Shown here: positions 26,460 through 35,390 of the stretch, one piece after another
How the letters are laid out: each line of letters starts with the position of its first letter
Numbering within the stretch: position 1 is the first letter of the stretch
Assembly (NCBI GenBank): GCA_038522945.1
Contig: JBCBJV010000003.1
Coordinates: 247,974-311,973, forward strand
DNA from: MED-G105 sp038522945
GTDB lineage: Bacteria > Pseudomonadota > Alphaproteobacteria > Caulobacterales > Parvularculaceae
DNA length: 64,000 bases
Direction: 5' to 3'
The notes under the pieces: generated by a model
What the model was told of the DNA's origin: nothing
Databases searched by the model: none
What the model saw: only the letters and a program-made list of their open reading frames with translations
Translations under genes and position numbers: made by a program

Positions 26460-27770
26460 ATGATTGTGTCAAGGAAATCCCTGAAGCTGGGCGCCGCAAT
26501 GCTCGTCGGAACGCTGTTGCTGACTTCTTGTGCAGATGATGAAACTGCAGAAAGCGCGCAGCCGACCAAGCAGAGCAGTGCCACAGTCGGCTCTGCCCCG
26601 TCGCTATCGGTGCTGGAGTTTGGCGGCCCTAATCTTCTATTCGCTGCCGATAGTAAATCCGGGAAGGTCTTTGCTCTTGAAATCTCAGATATTCCTGATC
26701 AAACCAAAGAACTTCAGTCTGCGCCTTTTAATCTCGCCGATTTCGGATCCCGCCTGGCCGACCACTTTAATGTTTCGCCCTTTGATATTCTGTACCACGA
26801 TCTTGCTGTTCACCCCGTGACGAAGGCTGCCTTTCTTGCAGTCGCTATCCGGAAGGACGGCAAGGAAAAGCCCGCGCTCGTGATGGTCATGAGCGATGGC
26901 CAGATCACTGAAATCGACGTTTCAAAACTGAAGCAATCAAGCGTTGATTTGGAGAACCCAGCTACTGATAACGTCACCTTCTGGCGCGATATTCCTGCTT
27001 CAACCTTGGCTGTGACTGATCTGCAGTATGACGATAATGTTCTATATGTCGCAGGTCTATCCACGGGCGAATTCGCGTCAACGCTACGGCAGATTGAGTA
27101 CCCATTTGCCGATCAACCGAAGACCTCAACGATCGAGATGTTTCATGCCGCGCATGATCAAAATGAGACCCGCGCACCAATTCGTGCAATGACCATGGTG
27201 ACAATCGATGGTGAAAAAACGCTTGTTGCCGCTTACACCTGCACGCCGCTTGTGACAATCCCCGCAGCGGAATTGAAGGACGGGGCGCATGTTGTTGGCA
27301 AGACGATCGCTGAACTGGGCTATGGCAACACGCCCGTCGAAGTGTTGCCCATTACGACTTACAACATGGAGCGTCAGCCAGAGAATTTTGTACTCGTTAT
27401 AAATCGGGAAATGAGTGCGAATTTGATCAAGATGGAAGATCTCGCCGCGGCATCGGCGGCCCCGGGCATTACAACAGCGTTCAAGGGACTCGGCGACACA
27501 CTTGGGATTGAAAACTCGCACCATCCTTTAGGGGGTGTGATGGAAGCCGCAGAACAGGATGCGCAATACCTGCTTATCCTTCGGCGGGACCTCGACACCG
27601 CCGAGATGGAGTTGATCTCGATAGTCAAGGGGGCCTATTTCAGGCTGTCTGACTTTATCGCTGAGTATAACTTCCCGGACTATGAGTACGGTGACAATCA
27701 GAAGTTTACGAAGCAATTTCATAACATGATCAAGCCATCCGAAGGCTATCCCGAATTTGTCATTGAGTAG
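26460..27770 (+). CDS. Lipoprotein, probable beta-propeller, unknown function
   Basis: 436 residues with a lipoprotein signal peptide (LVGTLLLTSCADD). Residues from about 58 contain propeller-like segments such as NLLFAADSKSGKVFALEI and VTDLQYDDNVLYVAGLSTGEFASTLRQIEYPF, which resemble blades of secreted WD/YVTN-type proteins. No catalytic motif is evident. A GAAAGGA site precedes the ATG. The next gene starts 8 bases after its stop, so the two form an operon. The pair might be an envelope sensor or an adaptor to an unknown enzyme; this is inference. Confidence 0.6.
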   Translation: MIVSRKSLKLGAAMLVGTLLLTSCADDETAESAQPTKQSSATVGSAPSLSVLEFGGPNLLFAADSKSGKVFALEISDIPDQTKELQSAPFNLADFGSRLADHFNVSPFDILYHDLAVHPVTKAAFLAVAIRKDGKEKPALVMVMSDGQITEIDVSKLKQSSVDLENPATDNVTFWRDIPASTLAVTDLQYDDNVLYVAGLSTGEFASTLRQIEYPFADQPKTSTIEMFHAAHDQNETRAPIRAMTMVTIDGEKTLVAAYTCTPLVTIPAAELKDGAHVVGKTIAELGYGNTPVEVLPITTYNMERQPENFVLVINREMSANLIKMEDLAAASAAPGITTAFKGLGDTLGIENSHHPLGGVMEAAEQDAQYLLILRRDLDTAEMELISIVKGAYFRLSDFIAEYNFPDYEYGDNQKFTKQFHNMIKPSEGYPEFVIE

Positions 27771-27778
27771 CCCGGCAA

Positions 27779-28612
27779 ATGAAACCTGCATGGATCATTG
27801 CACTGGCGATCTGGCAGCTGGCCATAATCTCGCCCGCGGACGCGGCTGAATGCGGGAGCAATGGCCAAAGTCTTACGACGGTATCAGAGGTTTATCCGAC
27901 ATCGGACGTATTACCGGCAAACTTGCTTCGCATCTATTTATACTTCTCGGGGCCGATGAGAAGCGACGGAAATCTTGATGCGATCAGTTTGCAAGATGAA
28001 CAAGGAAACCCGGTCGACGGGGTGTTCTTTAAAAGCCGTTTCGAGCTTTGGTCCGAGGATCGAAGGCGGCTCACACTGTTACTGGATCCTGGCAGAGTAA
28101 AAACTGGCCTCAATGCCCACGAAGAGCTGGGGCGTGCCCTTGGCGAAGGGCAGGAATTCTCGCTCGTGATTGGACAAGACATGATCGACTCCAATGGCTG
28201 CACGATGGCGGGCGAGTTCGTCAAGACATTCACGGTTGGACCCGAAGACAAGGGCATTCCAGATATCGATGCATGGGTGATGGACGTTCCTCGAAGTTCG
28301 GCGCGGGAGCCGCTAAGCGTGCAACTGGATGGGTCATACGACCACATCTCACTGGCTTATCGACTACGAGTTGTAGATGAAGGCGGGCGCAGTCTTCCTG
28401 GCGCAATTGATGTTGGTGCGGACGAGTCACTATGGCACTTCACACCTCGCGCTGACTGGGCTCCCGGTCGTTACAAGTTGATCATCGACCCTAGACTTGA
28501 AGATCTTGCCGGGAACCGGCCAACGGGCCTTTTTGATGATCCTACTGGGCAAAGTCGGATCAATCAGTCGATAGCAAAACCTTACGAGATTGAGTTTTCG
28601 CCCGTTGAGTAA
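27779..28612 (+). CDS. Exported protein with SbsA-type Ig-like region
   Basis: 277 residues with a signal peptide ending in ISPADAAEC. The central part resembles bacterial Ig-like (SbsA) modules: LRIYLYFSGPMRSDGNLDAISLQDEQGNPVDG near residue 50, a long loop, then YKLIIDPRLEDLAGNRP near 245. Such modules usually bind or space surface domains. It follows the lipoprotein gene at 8 bases, in one operon. No enzyme signature is seen. A role as periplasmic partner of the lipoprotein is inferred only from position. Confidence 0.6.
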   Translation: MKPAWIIALAIWQLAIISPADAAECGSNGQSLTTVSEVYPTSDVLPANLLRIYLYFSGPMRSDGNLDAISLQDEQGNPVDGVFFKSRFELWSEDRRRLTLLLDPGRVKTGLNAHEELGRALGEGQEFSLVIGQDMIDSNGCTMAGEFVKTFTVGPEDKGIPDIDAWVMDVPRSSAREPLSVQLDGSYDHISLAYRLRVVDEGGRSLPGAIDVGADESLWHFTPRADWAPGRYKLIIDPRLEDLAGNRPTGLFDDPTGQSRINQSIAKPYEIEFSPVE

Positions 28613-28632
28613 ATGGGGTGCTGACCTAACCC

Positions 28633-28989
28633 GTGAACGTCTTGGAGCACCACATAACTGAGTTGAACTTAAAATCCACTTTTGTCGTCGCACCCGCTTT
28701 GATCGCCTGCTTGGCAGTGGGACAGGAAGGCGCGAAAGTATTTTCAAACGTTGAACGCACTGAAAGATCGGCAACCGGCAGGAATGTTCCAACCGCAGGG
28801 AATATCTGTGCCGCGAGCTACGCATGGCCCAACCAACAAATGAAGTCTCGCGAGGCATTCAACCGACTTCAGTCAGGTATAGTCGAGTGGCATGCCAGTA
28901 TTGCGTATACTGATGGATAATTTTACAATCCTGCAACCGGCAAGATGGATGCTGTCAAACTATGCAGCTATCAAGTGATTGGTGTTGAT
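28633..28989 (+). pseudogene. Possible decayed exported protein
   Basis: A frame from GTG 28633 runs 95 codons to TAA 28918. The same phase then continues with coherent residues (FYNPATGKMDAVKLCSYQVIGVDPEV) up to another stop at 28999. The N-terminal half includes a hydrophobic stretch (FVVAPALIACLAVG) that could be a signal peptide. The pattern suggests a gene broken by an in-frame stop, but no family is recognised, so it may be chance. Confidence 0.25.
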
Positions 28990-29001
28990 CCTGAGGTCTA
29001 G

Positions 29002-29142
29002 CAATTGACCGACCGGTATTTTAGGCAGTGCTTTGATAATGTCATGAGATACGTGCTTGCGAAACATATTGCTAGCTTCTTGGGTATCACGCCTGCGGGT
29101 TTTAGCCGTATTCTAGGAAATAGGGACCCTGAGTTAACCTAG
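29002..29142 (+). pseudogene. Crp/Fnr-like C-terminal relic (helix-turn-helix)
   Basis: In the phase of 29044, this segment reads QLTDRYFRQCFDNV, then MRYVLAKHIASFLGIT and PAGFSRILGNRDPELT, ending at TAG 29140-29142. Its helix-turn-helix matches that of the Crp-like gene at 2099 (KDIAAFLGITAQAYSRILRR) at roughly 14 of 20 positions. The sensory domain is absent, and an in-frame stop precedes it at 28999. It is a remnant of a second Crp-type regulator, possibly from a duplication. Confidence 0.6.
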
Positions 29143-29210
29143 GTGAAGGCGCCCAGTGACCAATCACGGTAAACTCGAACCTTCGGTCGTTGTGCAGCGA
29201 GGAATTGTTC

Positions 29211-30071
29211 ATGTCTGAATTCACTATGCCGGCAGAGCGGTACTTTGACTGGGCATTGAAGCCGGCGAGCTCGACGCTATTTGATATTCACGAAAGACCA
29301 AACGGGCAGTTTTGTGTTGTTTTGAATCATTCTCTTTTGCGCGGTGTCACAAGTGAAATGATCCACTGGTGGTTCCTTCACTTCCCAAACTTGCGCGTCA
29401 CTTTAGACGATGTACCCGGATATGAATCTCAAGCGGTTGCGGGATATTTGCTCTGGCATCCGTCCGATCACTGCAGCGCCAAGCTCAGTGGGCGATTGGG
29501 CCCGAATGGTCAGTCGCGGGCAGGAGCTAGTATCCAGATCCAAGAAGCAATGCAGTACAAAACATACGGTTTGAAGTATCCGGTAAATACGTCGCTGAAG
29601 ATATTCTATTGTGGCCCTGACGGTTGGGCGATGGGAAAGGCCCTGCCGTTTTTTGGCAAGGTGATGTGCCTTCGTATTCACTTCAAGGATGTGATTGAGG
29701 CAGGCGAGATAATTGGCGTTCATTACCATTACGAGGTCGTGATTGGCACGAGCGGGAACAGCCCGATCGCACGTGCGCTCAATAGCAAGATTACGAGCGA
29801 TTATTCGCCAGAGTTTTTTGCCGCCTGGCAGCTGCACAATACTATAGAGGTTGGTACGTTCGAGAACTTTCTTCCTGTGCTCTTTGCTCAGCGGGGCGAT
29901 CTCAGCAGTTTGCACTATGCGAGATCAATGAATCCGATGATTGGCGTGGGCGATCCCCAATCTGCACAAAGTCCTTCTCTCTTCGACAAACGCCTTGCGG
30001 GATACAAGTCAACAAAAGATCCGTTTGCGTATCAAGGGGCAGAGCAAGCGAGCTTTGTTGGCGCTGTTTAG
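29211..30071 (+). CDS. PhlG-like C-C hydrolase (diacetylphloroglucinol/phloretin hydrolase family)
   Basis: 286 residues from MSEFTMPAERYF; the frame can extend to 29190. The signature EMIHWWFLHFPNLR...GYLLWHPSDH is typical of the DAPG hydrolase PhlG family, zinc enzymes that cut an acyl group from a phloroglucinol ring. Later, LHNTIE gives a His-x3-Glu pair, matching the spacing of two PhlG zinc ligands, and HPSDH may supply another. Length matches the roughly 290-residue family. There is no signal peptide, so it acts in the cytoplasm. Its neighbours are an AraC regulator, a TonB receptor, an alpha/beta hydrolase and an MFS carrier. It is probably an enzyme for an acylated phenolic; the substrate is not known. 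Confidence 0.75.
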   Translation: MSEFTMPAERYFDWALKPASSTLFDIHERPNGQFCVVLNHSLLRGVTSEMIHWWFLHFPNLRVTLDDVPGYESQAVAGYLLWHPSDHCSAKLSGRLGPNGQSRAGASIQIQEAMQYKTYGLKYPVNTSLKIFYCGPDGWAMGKALPFFGKVMCLRIHFKDVIEAGEIIGVHYHYEVVIGTSGNSPIARALNSKITSDYSPEFFAAWQLHNTIEVGTFENFLPVLFAQRGDLSSLHYARSMNPMIGVGDPQSAQSPSLFDKRLAGYKSTKDPFAYQGAEQASFVGAV

Positions 30072-30646
30072 GTGGCGACGCGGCTTTGGGCAGCGTACGC
30101 CTTGTTCAGTGTAGAACCGATTTTTGCGCGCGGCTTCGAATTCATTGGAGCGATGAACATTTAGGTTGGAAGCCACGACCTACTTCCAGCTCTAATACGA
30201 ACGAGCGTTGTACCTAATGTGAGTGACTTCTGAACTTCATCGCAGGCTTCGGGCAGTCAATAACGTTTTATCCGTACTCATCTTGGTCGGTTGTTCCGGG
30301 GCAGGGATGGTGTCTAAGTCTTCTTCCGCGACTGGAAGGTTTGCCCGTCCACTTTGAGGCGTTCTTGGTCTCTTGTTGATTTTGCATGACGGTCGTTCTG
30401 AGGGAGCGTTCACATCGCAGAAGTCCTCATGGCGCTTTGGCCTAGGCAGTGTGCCCGGAACCTGTATTCTCTCTGGTAGAGCTCCATGCTAATGTTGCTG
30501 CTCAAAAATCAATCGCTGCGACACAGCGTGCGACTAAGGTCGAATTGAGGGGGCGACGGACCATCTCTACCCCGTGTCCAGAATATGTGGGTAAGTCAGT
30601 GAGTTGGCACCCAGCGTGGGATCGACTTTTGGAGATGACTTGATCA
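30072..30646. other. Intergenic stretch, no gene seen
   Basis: About 575 bases before the AraC regulator. Short frames occur on both strands but none has family resemblance, a ribosome site or signal peptide. It may contain the regulator promoter. I see no clear terminator or repeat. Confidence 0.45.
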
Positions 30647-31690
30647 ATGGAGCTACGCATTCCAATTCGCCGATTGGTGCCCATGGCACGGCAGGCGCAG
30701 CTCGCGGGCATCGATTTGGCCCCACTTCTGGGTGAACTTGGTCTTCCGACGCAATTTGCGACACAGTCGCGACAAACAGTGTCTCTCGGCGATTACTATC
30801 GCCTTCAGAATTCGTTGGCACTCCTTCTGGGCGATGAAACACTCCATTTTTCCGCACGCCACTTGGTTCACGGCAGTACAGACTTTGTGCTGCAAAACAC
30901 GGCGCGTTGCAGGAGTCTTGCTGAGGCAATGGAGACGATTGCCCAGTCTTACAATTTCCTCCATGGCGGTTCGTTCAACCGTGTCGCAACGACCAAGGCG
31001 ACGATCGACTGCATCATAGATGACAGGCAATTTCCGTATACGGCAGGGTCAGACCAGGAATACAATTTCTTTGCGGCAGAATGCACATTGATCTTTCTGC
31101 ATTGCATGCTTTCTTGCCTTTCCGCTGAGATTGATGATGGCGTTGTTGCCCTCCAGGTCCGCCGTCCAACGCCCGGCGGCGACTGCTCCCACCTCGGATA
31201 TTGGGACGTGCCAATTCGGTTCGGCGCTGACGTCTATCGGCTTTCCTTTCGTCGCGAGGTCGCCGACGCAGCGATCGCACCAACCACGGCGGCGCTGTCT
31301 TCTGCTGCGATTTATCGAAAGATCGTTGAGAGGGTGGCTGGCATAGAGGCCCAACGGATCGTCGCCGCGCCGGTCGCCGCGCTTGTCCGAAGCGCTTTTG
31401 AGGCTGGCGTCAGCGAACAGGAAAGCGTCGCCGCGCGCCTTGGCGTCAGTATCGCAACACTACGCCGCCAGCTCACCGCGGAAGGGACGAGCTTCCGGCA
31501 ATTGCGCCGTGACTTTCTCAATGAGTGCGCGCGCGACTGGCTGCGTGCGGGGCGAAGCGTGACGGAAACCGCCGAAGCGCTTGGCTTTTCGGATTTTCGT
31601 GCCTTCAACCGTGCATTCAAGGAATGGAACGGGGTGACGCCGACGGAGTTCAAGGGGGCCGCCAAGACCGATCCCGCTGAACGCCGTTAG
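30647..31690 (+). CDS. AraC-family transcriptional regulator (Arabinose_bd type)
   Basis: 347 residues. The N-terminal part (about 15-215) is an Arabinose_bd-like sensor domain, as in OruR/ArgR-type regulators, beginning IPIRRLVPMARQAQLAGIDLAPLL. The C-terminal AraC double helix-turn-helix (about 255-340) contains VAARLGVSIATLRRQLTAEGTSFRQLRRDF and ETAEALGFSDFRAFNRAFKEWNGVTPTEF. The gene precedes a TonB receptor, hydrolase and MFS cluster on the same strand and probably activates it in response to its substrate. Its effector could be the phenolic or lipid handled by the PhlG-like enzyme upstream. Confidence 0.88.
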   Translation: MELRIPIRRLVPMARQAQLAGIDLAPLLGELGLPTQFATQSRQTVSLGDYYRLQNSLALLLGDETLHFSARHLVHGSTDFVLQNTARCRSLAEAMETIAQSYNFLHGGSFNRVATTKATIDCIIDDRQFPYTAGSDQEYNFFAAECTLIFLHCMLSCLSAEIDDGVVALQVRRPTPGGDCSHLGYWDVPIRFGADVYRLSFRREVADAAIAPTTAALSSAAIYRKIVERVAGIEAQRIVAAPVAALVRSAFEAGVSEQESVAARLGVSIATLRRQLTAEGTSFRQLRRDFLNECARDWLRAGRSVTETAEALGFSDFRAFNRAFKEWNGVTPTEFKGAAKTDPAERR

Positions 31691-31886
31691 ACCGGCTGCC
31701 GAGAAACGGGCTTTCGCTGCAAACAGACTGCAAGGTTGGTCTGGGCATTATCGATCCCAGCGGGCATTTTTTGCGCGAAAATGTACACTCTCTGAGAGCA
31801 CAGATGTCATATGGGCCTTTAGCAAGACGCGGTAAGACTATTTGACTGGAGGGACATCCAGCGGCACTCTAGGGAGATAATTTATC

Positions 31887-34304
31887 ATGTTAATCAACAA
31901 GATACGTGTGCATTTTCAAGCTGTCGGCCAAAAGGCCGGTGTGAAGGCATGTCTTAAAGGATGTGCGGCGGTGGCCCCATTTGTTGCCGGGTCGATCGTC
32001 TCAACGATGCCGGGCACAGCGTTCGCACAAACTTCGGTCGAAGATGAGGCCCCCCGGGATGAAATCATCGTCTCTGCAAGGCGGCGCGATGAAAGTCTTC
32101 AGGATGTGCCGATTGCCGTCTCTGCGTTTTCAGGCGAGCAACTTCAAGCGACCGGCGTCGTTGACCTCACCGATATCGAAGCAATCACACCAAACGTGAC
32201 GCTGGAAACTTCCCGCGGAACGAACAACACGCTGACCGCCTTTATCCGCGGTGTTGGCCAGCAGGATCCCGTCGCCGGATTTGAAGCTGGCGTCGGCATT
32301 TATATCGACGATGTCTATCTCAATCGTCCGCAGGCAGCGCTTCTTGATGTCTTCGAGGTGGAGCGGATCGAAGTTCTCCGTGGCCCGCAGGGCACGCTCT
32401 ATGGTCGCAATACGATCGGTGGTGCCGTCAAGTATGTAACCCGAAGACTTTCAGACGATCCTCGTCTCGGTTTGAGGGTCAATGGCGGTAGCTTTGGCCA
32501 AATTGATGCTATCGGTACATTTTCGCTTCCTGTACTGAGCGGTTCTGCCATTGGAGACCTGAAAGTAGGGGGAACCGTCGGCTATTTTCGGAGAAACGGA
32601 TTTGGCGACAATCTCGTTCTTGATGACGTTGAAAACTATGCAAAGGACATCCTTGCTGGCCGTGTCGCTGTTGAATGGGAGCCAGCTGAAACATTCTCGC
32701 TGCGGATTACCGGTGACTGGACGGACGACAACTCTGACCCTCGCCAAGGGCATCGCTTGCTCGACACGCCTGGCTTTCCAGTCTTGGATAACGTTTTTGA
32801 TACGCGCGCTGGCCTCAATACCCCGGAGCAAAGTGTTGTGGCACGCGGTATCTCCGCGACGGCCGAATGGCAGGTGACAGATCAGGTTACGGTCAAGAAC
32901 ATCATTGCCTATCGGGATGACCGGACAGAATCTCCTATCGATTTCGACTCATTGCCTGTTCAAGACCTCGACGTGCCCGTGATCTATGACAACTCCCAGT
33001 TCTCTGAAGAGTTTCAGGTCCTGTACGAAGGGGACCGGCTTAGCGGGGTGGTCGGGTTCTACTACCTCGATGCCAACGCCTTGAACGCGTTCGACGTGGT
33101 GCTGCAGCCGACGGCCGATTTACTCCTGCTGCCTGGCCTCAATGCATTCACAAGCTCTGACGTCGACACCGAGACATGGTCGATCTTTGGAGACTTTAGT
33201 TACGACCTCACCGACACCATCTCCATTTCATTTGGCGGGCGCTATACCGAAGACACACGGACGATCTCGCTTGATCGCCAACAGTTTTTCGCGCCGGGCT
33301 TTACGACAACTTTTGGTGGCCCATTGGATCTCGCGAACCCGACCGTTGTCCTCGCTGACCTGGATGCTGAGGCAGACTTCGACGATTTCAGTCCAAGGGC
33401 GAGCATCTCCTGGGCGCCAAGCGACGAGCACTCATTCTATTTTTCATATTCGCAAGGATTCAAAGGCGGCAGCTTCGACCCACGCTGCGGCGCGAACGCG
33501 GCCCCCGATCTTGACGGCGACGGCGAAACTGGTGCGACCGACTTCGACGATCAGGTCGCATTCTGCAGTTTCGATCCTGAAAACATCGATACCTTCGAAC
33601 TCGGTTGGAAGAACAGCGTCGCGGGCGGTCGCTTCGTGACCAATATGGCCGTCTTTTACAGTGACTACACCGATGTTCAGGTGCCTGGCTCAATCGGTGT
33701 TGACGCGGACAATGATGGCATTGCGGAGACGTTTGCCGGCGTCACGACAAATGCAGCCTCAGCAACGATCTGGGGCTTTGAGTGGGAGGGTAATCTTGGC
33801 CTTGCACGAGACTTGTTCGTTGGCGGCGACGCGCTCGATTATCAGTTTTCGCTTGGTTACATCGACGCTGAGTTTGATGAACTCCTAGGTCGGACTGGCG
33901 AGAACATCGCTGACCAGGCGGTCTTTCAAAATACGCCTGAGCTCACCGCTTTTTCCCTGCTCGGTTATACAAAGCCTATGCAATTGTTTGGTGACGGCGC
34001 AGCTAATCTCTACACCTCGTTTTCCTACCGGAGTGAGACCAGCCAATTCAATTTCGAATCGCCTATCGATCAACCTGGCTTTGTCCTCTTTAATGCGGGA
34101 CTTACCTGGACCTCAGACGACTCCCGCTATCAAGTCGGTGTTCATGGGACGAACCTTCTTGATAAGGAGTACATCGTCGCGGGGTATGATTTCGTGACCA
34201 ATCAACCCGCCTTCGGCAACTCACCATTGGGTCTGACGGGCGTCCTAACAGGGTTTTACGGAAATCCACGTCAGATCGTTGGGACCGTAAGCGTTCAGTT
34301 CTAG
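31887..34304 (+). CDS. TonB-dependent outer-membrane receptor
   Basis: 805 residues. The signal peptide is long (cleavage near MPGTAFAQT, about residue 50), followed by TonB box-like DEIIVSARRRDESLQDVP. Plug landmarks are TAFIRGVGQQDP and FEVERIEVLRGPQGTLYGRNTIGGAVKYV, and the barrel ends in VGTVSVQF. A calcium-loop-like insert (LDGDGETGATD and VDADNDGIAET) occurs in the barrel. An AGGGAGA site precedes the ATG. Following a terminator, the alpha/beta hydrolase starts 108 bases downstream, so this gene is probably transcribed alone or with partial read-through. Confidence 0.9.
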   Translation: MLINKIRVHFQAVGQKAGVKACLKGCAAVAPFVAGSIVSTMPGTAFAQTSVEDEAPRDEIIVSARRRDESLQDVPIAVSAFSGEQLQATGVVDLTDIEAITPNVTLETSRGTNNTLTAFIRGVGQQDPVAGFEAGVGIYIDDVYLNRPQAALLDVFEVERIEVLRGPQGTLYGRNTIGGAVKYVTRRLSDDPRLGLRVNGGSFGQIDAIGTFSLPVLSGSAIGDLKVGGTVGYFRRNGFGDNLVLDDVENYAKDILAGRVAVEWEPAETFSLRITGDWTDDNSDPRQGHRLLDTPGFPVLDNVFDTRAGLNTPEQSVVARGISATAEWQVTDQVTVKNIIAYRDDRTESPIDFDSLPVQDLDVPVIYDNSQFSEEFQVLYEGDRLSGVVGFYYLDANALNAFDVVLQPTADLLLLPGLNAFTSSDVDTETWSIFGDFSYDLTDTISISFGGRYTEDTRTISLDRQQFFAPGFTTTFGGPLDLANPTVVLADLDAEADFDDFSPRASISWAPSDEHSFYFSYSQGFKGGSFDPRCGANAAPDLDGDGETGATDFDDQVAFCSFDPENIDTFELGWKNSVAGGRFVTNMAVFYSDYTDVQVPGSIGVDADNDGIAETFAGVTTNAASATIWGFEWEGNLGLARDLFVGGDALDYQFSLGYIDAEFDELLGRTGENIADQAVFQNTPELTAFSLLGYTKPMQLFGDGAANLYTSFSYRSETSQFNFESPIDQPGFVLFNAGLTWTSDDSRYQVGVHGTNLLDKEYIVAGYDFVTNQPAFGNSPLGLTGVLTGFYGNPRQIVGTVSVQF

Positions 34305-34328
34305 GTTTCCTCCCTGCCTAGAACAACT

Positions 34329-34363
34329 GGCAGCGACGTGGCTTGCGTCGCTGCCCCTTTTAT
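34329..34363 (+). terminator. Rho-independent terminator after TonB receptor
   Basis: A perfect 10-base stem (GGCAGCGACG / CGTCGCTGCC) with a 7-base loop is followed by CCTTTTATT. It lies 25 bases after the receptor stop and before the GTG of the next hydrolase gene. Confidence 0.8.
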
Positions 34364-34412
34364 TGCATCGCATCGGCAACCGATCTTTCCTTGATCGCCA
34401 AGGAGCATTTAA

Positions 34413-35390
34413 GTGAAACGTTTTTTGTCTGTCCTCGCGACGCTTGTCGTGGTCACTGGTGTCGCTGGTAGCTTCTTATTCTGGCAAGCCACCAGAGGCG
34501 TGGCCGCCGATGATCTCGAAGCGACCTATCTCACGGTCGATGACCGATTCTTGGAGATTGCTGGAGCCCGCGTCCGGGTGCGGATCACTGGGCCTTCGTC
34601 GGCACCCCCAATCCTCCTGGTTCACGGGTTCAGTTATAGCCTTGAAAGCTGGGATGCCTGGGCGGCAGATCTTGAAACTGACTACAGGGTCATCCGCTAT
34701 GACTTGCTTGGCCACGGTCTTACCGGGCCTGATCCTAAGGAACGGTACGCCCCTCAGGAGAGGGCAGCCTTCATTGGAAATGTTCTGGACGCCCTCGAAA
34801 TCGAAAAAGCGGTTATCGCCGGCAACTCACTCGGCGGCTTGGCCGCCTGGCGGTTTGCCTCAAGCAATCCGGAGCGAGTGAAGGCATTGATCCTTGTTTC
34901 CCCGGGCGCGTTTTCAATCAATGGCGTTGGAGACGAACCTGCGCCGATCCCACCTGCAATGACAGCGTATCTCCTCACTGTGCCCGAGGCAGGGGTGCGG
35001 GCAAGCGCTCAACTTGTTTGGGGTGATGACGGTAAGATTACCGAAGAACGCCTCGATGTTATGCAGGCCATGATGCAGCGGGAAGGCAATGGAGACGCGA
35101 TGATCGCGTCACTAGAAGAGTTCACTTTGCCTGATCCCTCAGCTGATCTTGCAAAAGTTCGCACGCCGACACTTCTCTTGTGGGGAGAAAAAGACATCCT
35201 GATCCCGCTTGCCCACGGTGAACGAATTGCATCGATCATGCCTGACGCAACTCTCGTTACGTATCCTGGCGTCGGTCACGCTGCCCATGAAGAGGCGCCT
35301 CGCGCCACTGTATCGGATGCGCGGGAATTTCTGGCCAGGCACATTGATGGTCATGCTCCACAAAGCGATGAAAACCCGTCAGTGCAATGA
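34413..35390 (+). CDS. Alpha/beta hydrolase, exported or anchored
   Basis: 325 residues starting at GTG 34413, with AAGGAG upstream. The N-terminus (FLSVLATLVVVTGVAGSFLFWQA) is a signal anchor. HGFSYSLESWD provides the oxyanion region, GNSLGG carries nucleophile Ser139, LLWGEKDILIP the acid, and GVGHAAHEE the His. This is the classic serine hydrolase group of the MhpC/BphD type. It follows a strong terminator and overlaps the MFS gene by 4 bases, so the hydrolase-MFS pair is a separate unit from the receptor. Ester or C-C bond hydrolysis in the periplasm is the family expectation. Confidence 0.85.
   Translation: MKRFLSVLATLVVVTGVAGSFLFWQATRGVAADDLEATYLTVDDRFLEIAGARVRVRITGPSSAPPILLVHGFSYSLESWDAWAADLETDYRVIRYDLLGHGLTGPDPKERYAPQERAAFIGNVLDALEIEKAVIAGNSLGGLAAWRFASSNPERVKALILVSPGAFSINGVGDEPAPIPPAMTAYLLTVPEAGVRASAQLVWGDDGKITEERLDVMQAMMQREGNGDAMIASLEEFTLPDPSADLAKVRTPTLLLWGEKDILIPLAHGERIASIMPDATLVTYPGVGHAAHEEAPRATVSDAREFLARHIDGHAPQSDENPSVQ

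Noticed and set aside
30449..30643. 64-residue plus frame before the AraC gene
   Set aside because: No ribosome site and no homology by eye; the composition looks like intergenic sequence.
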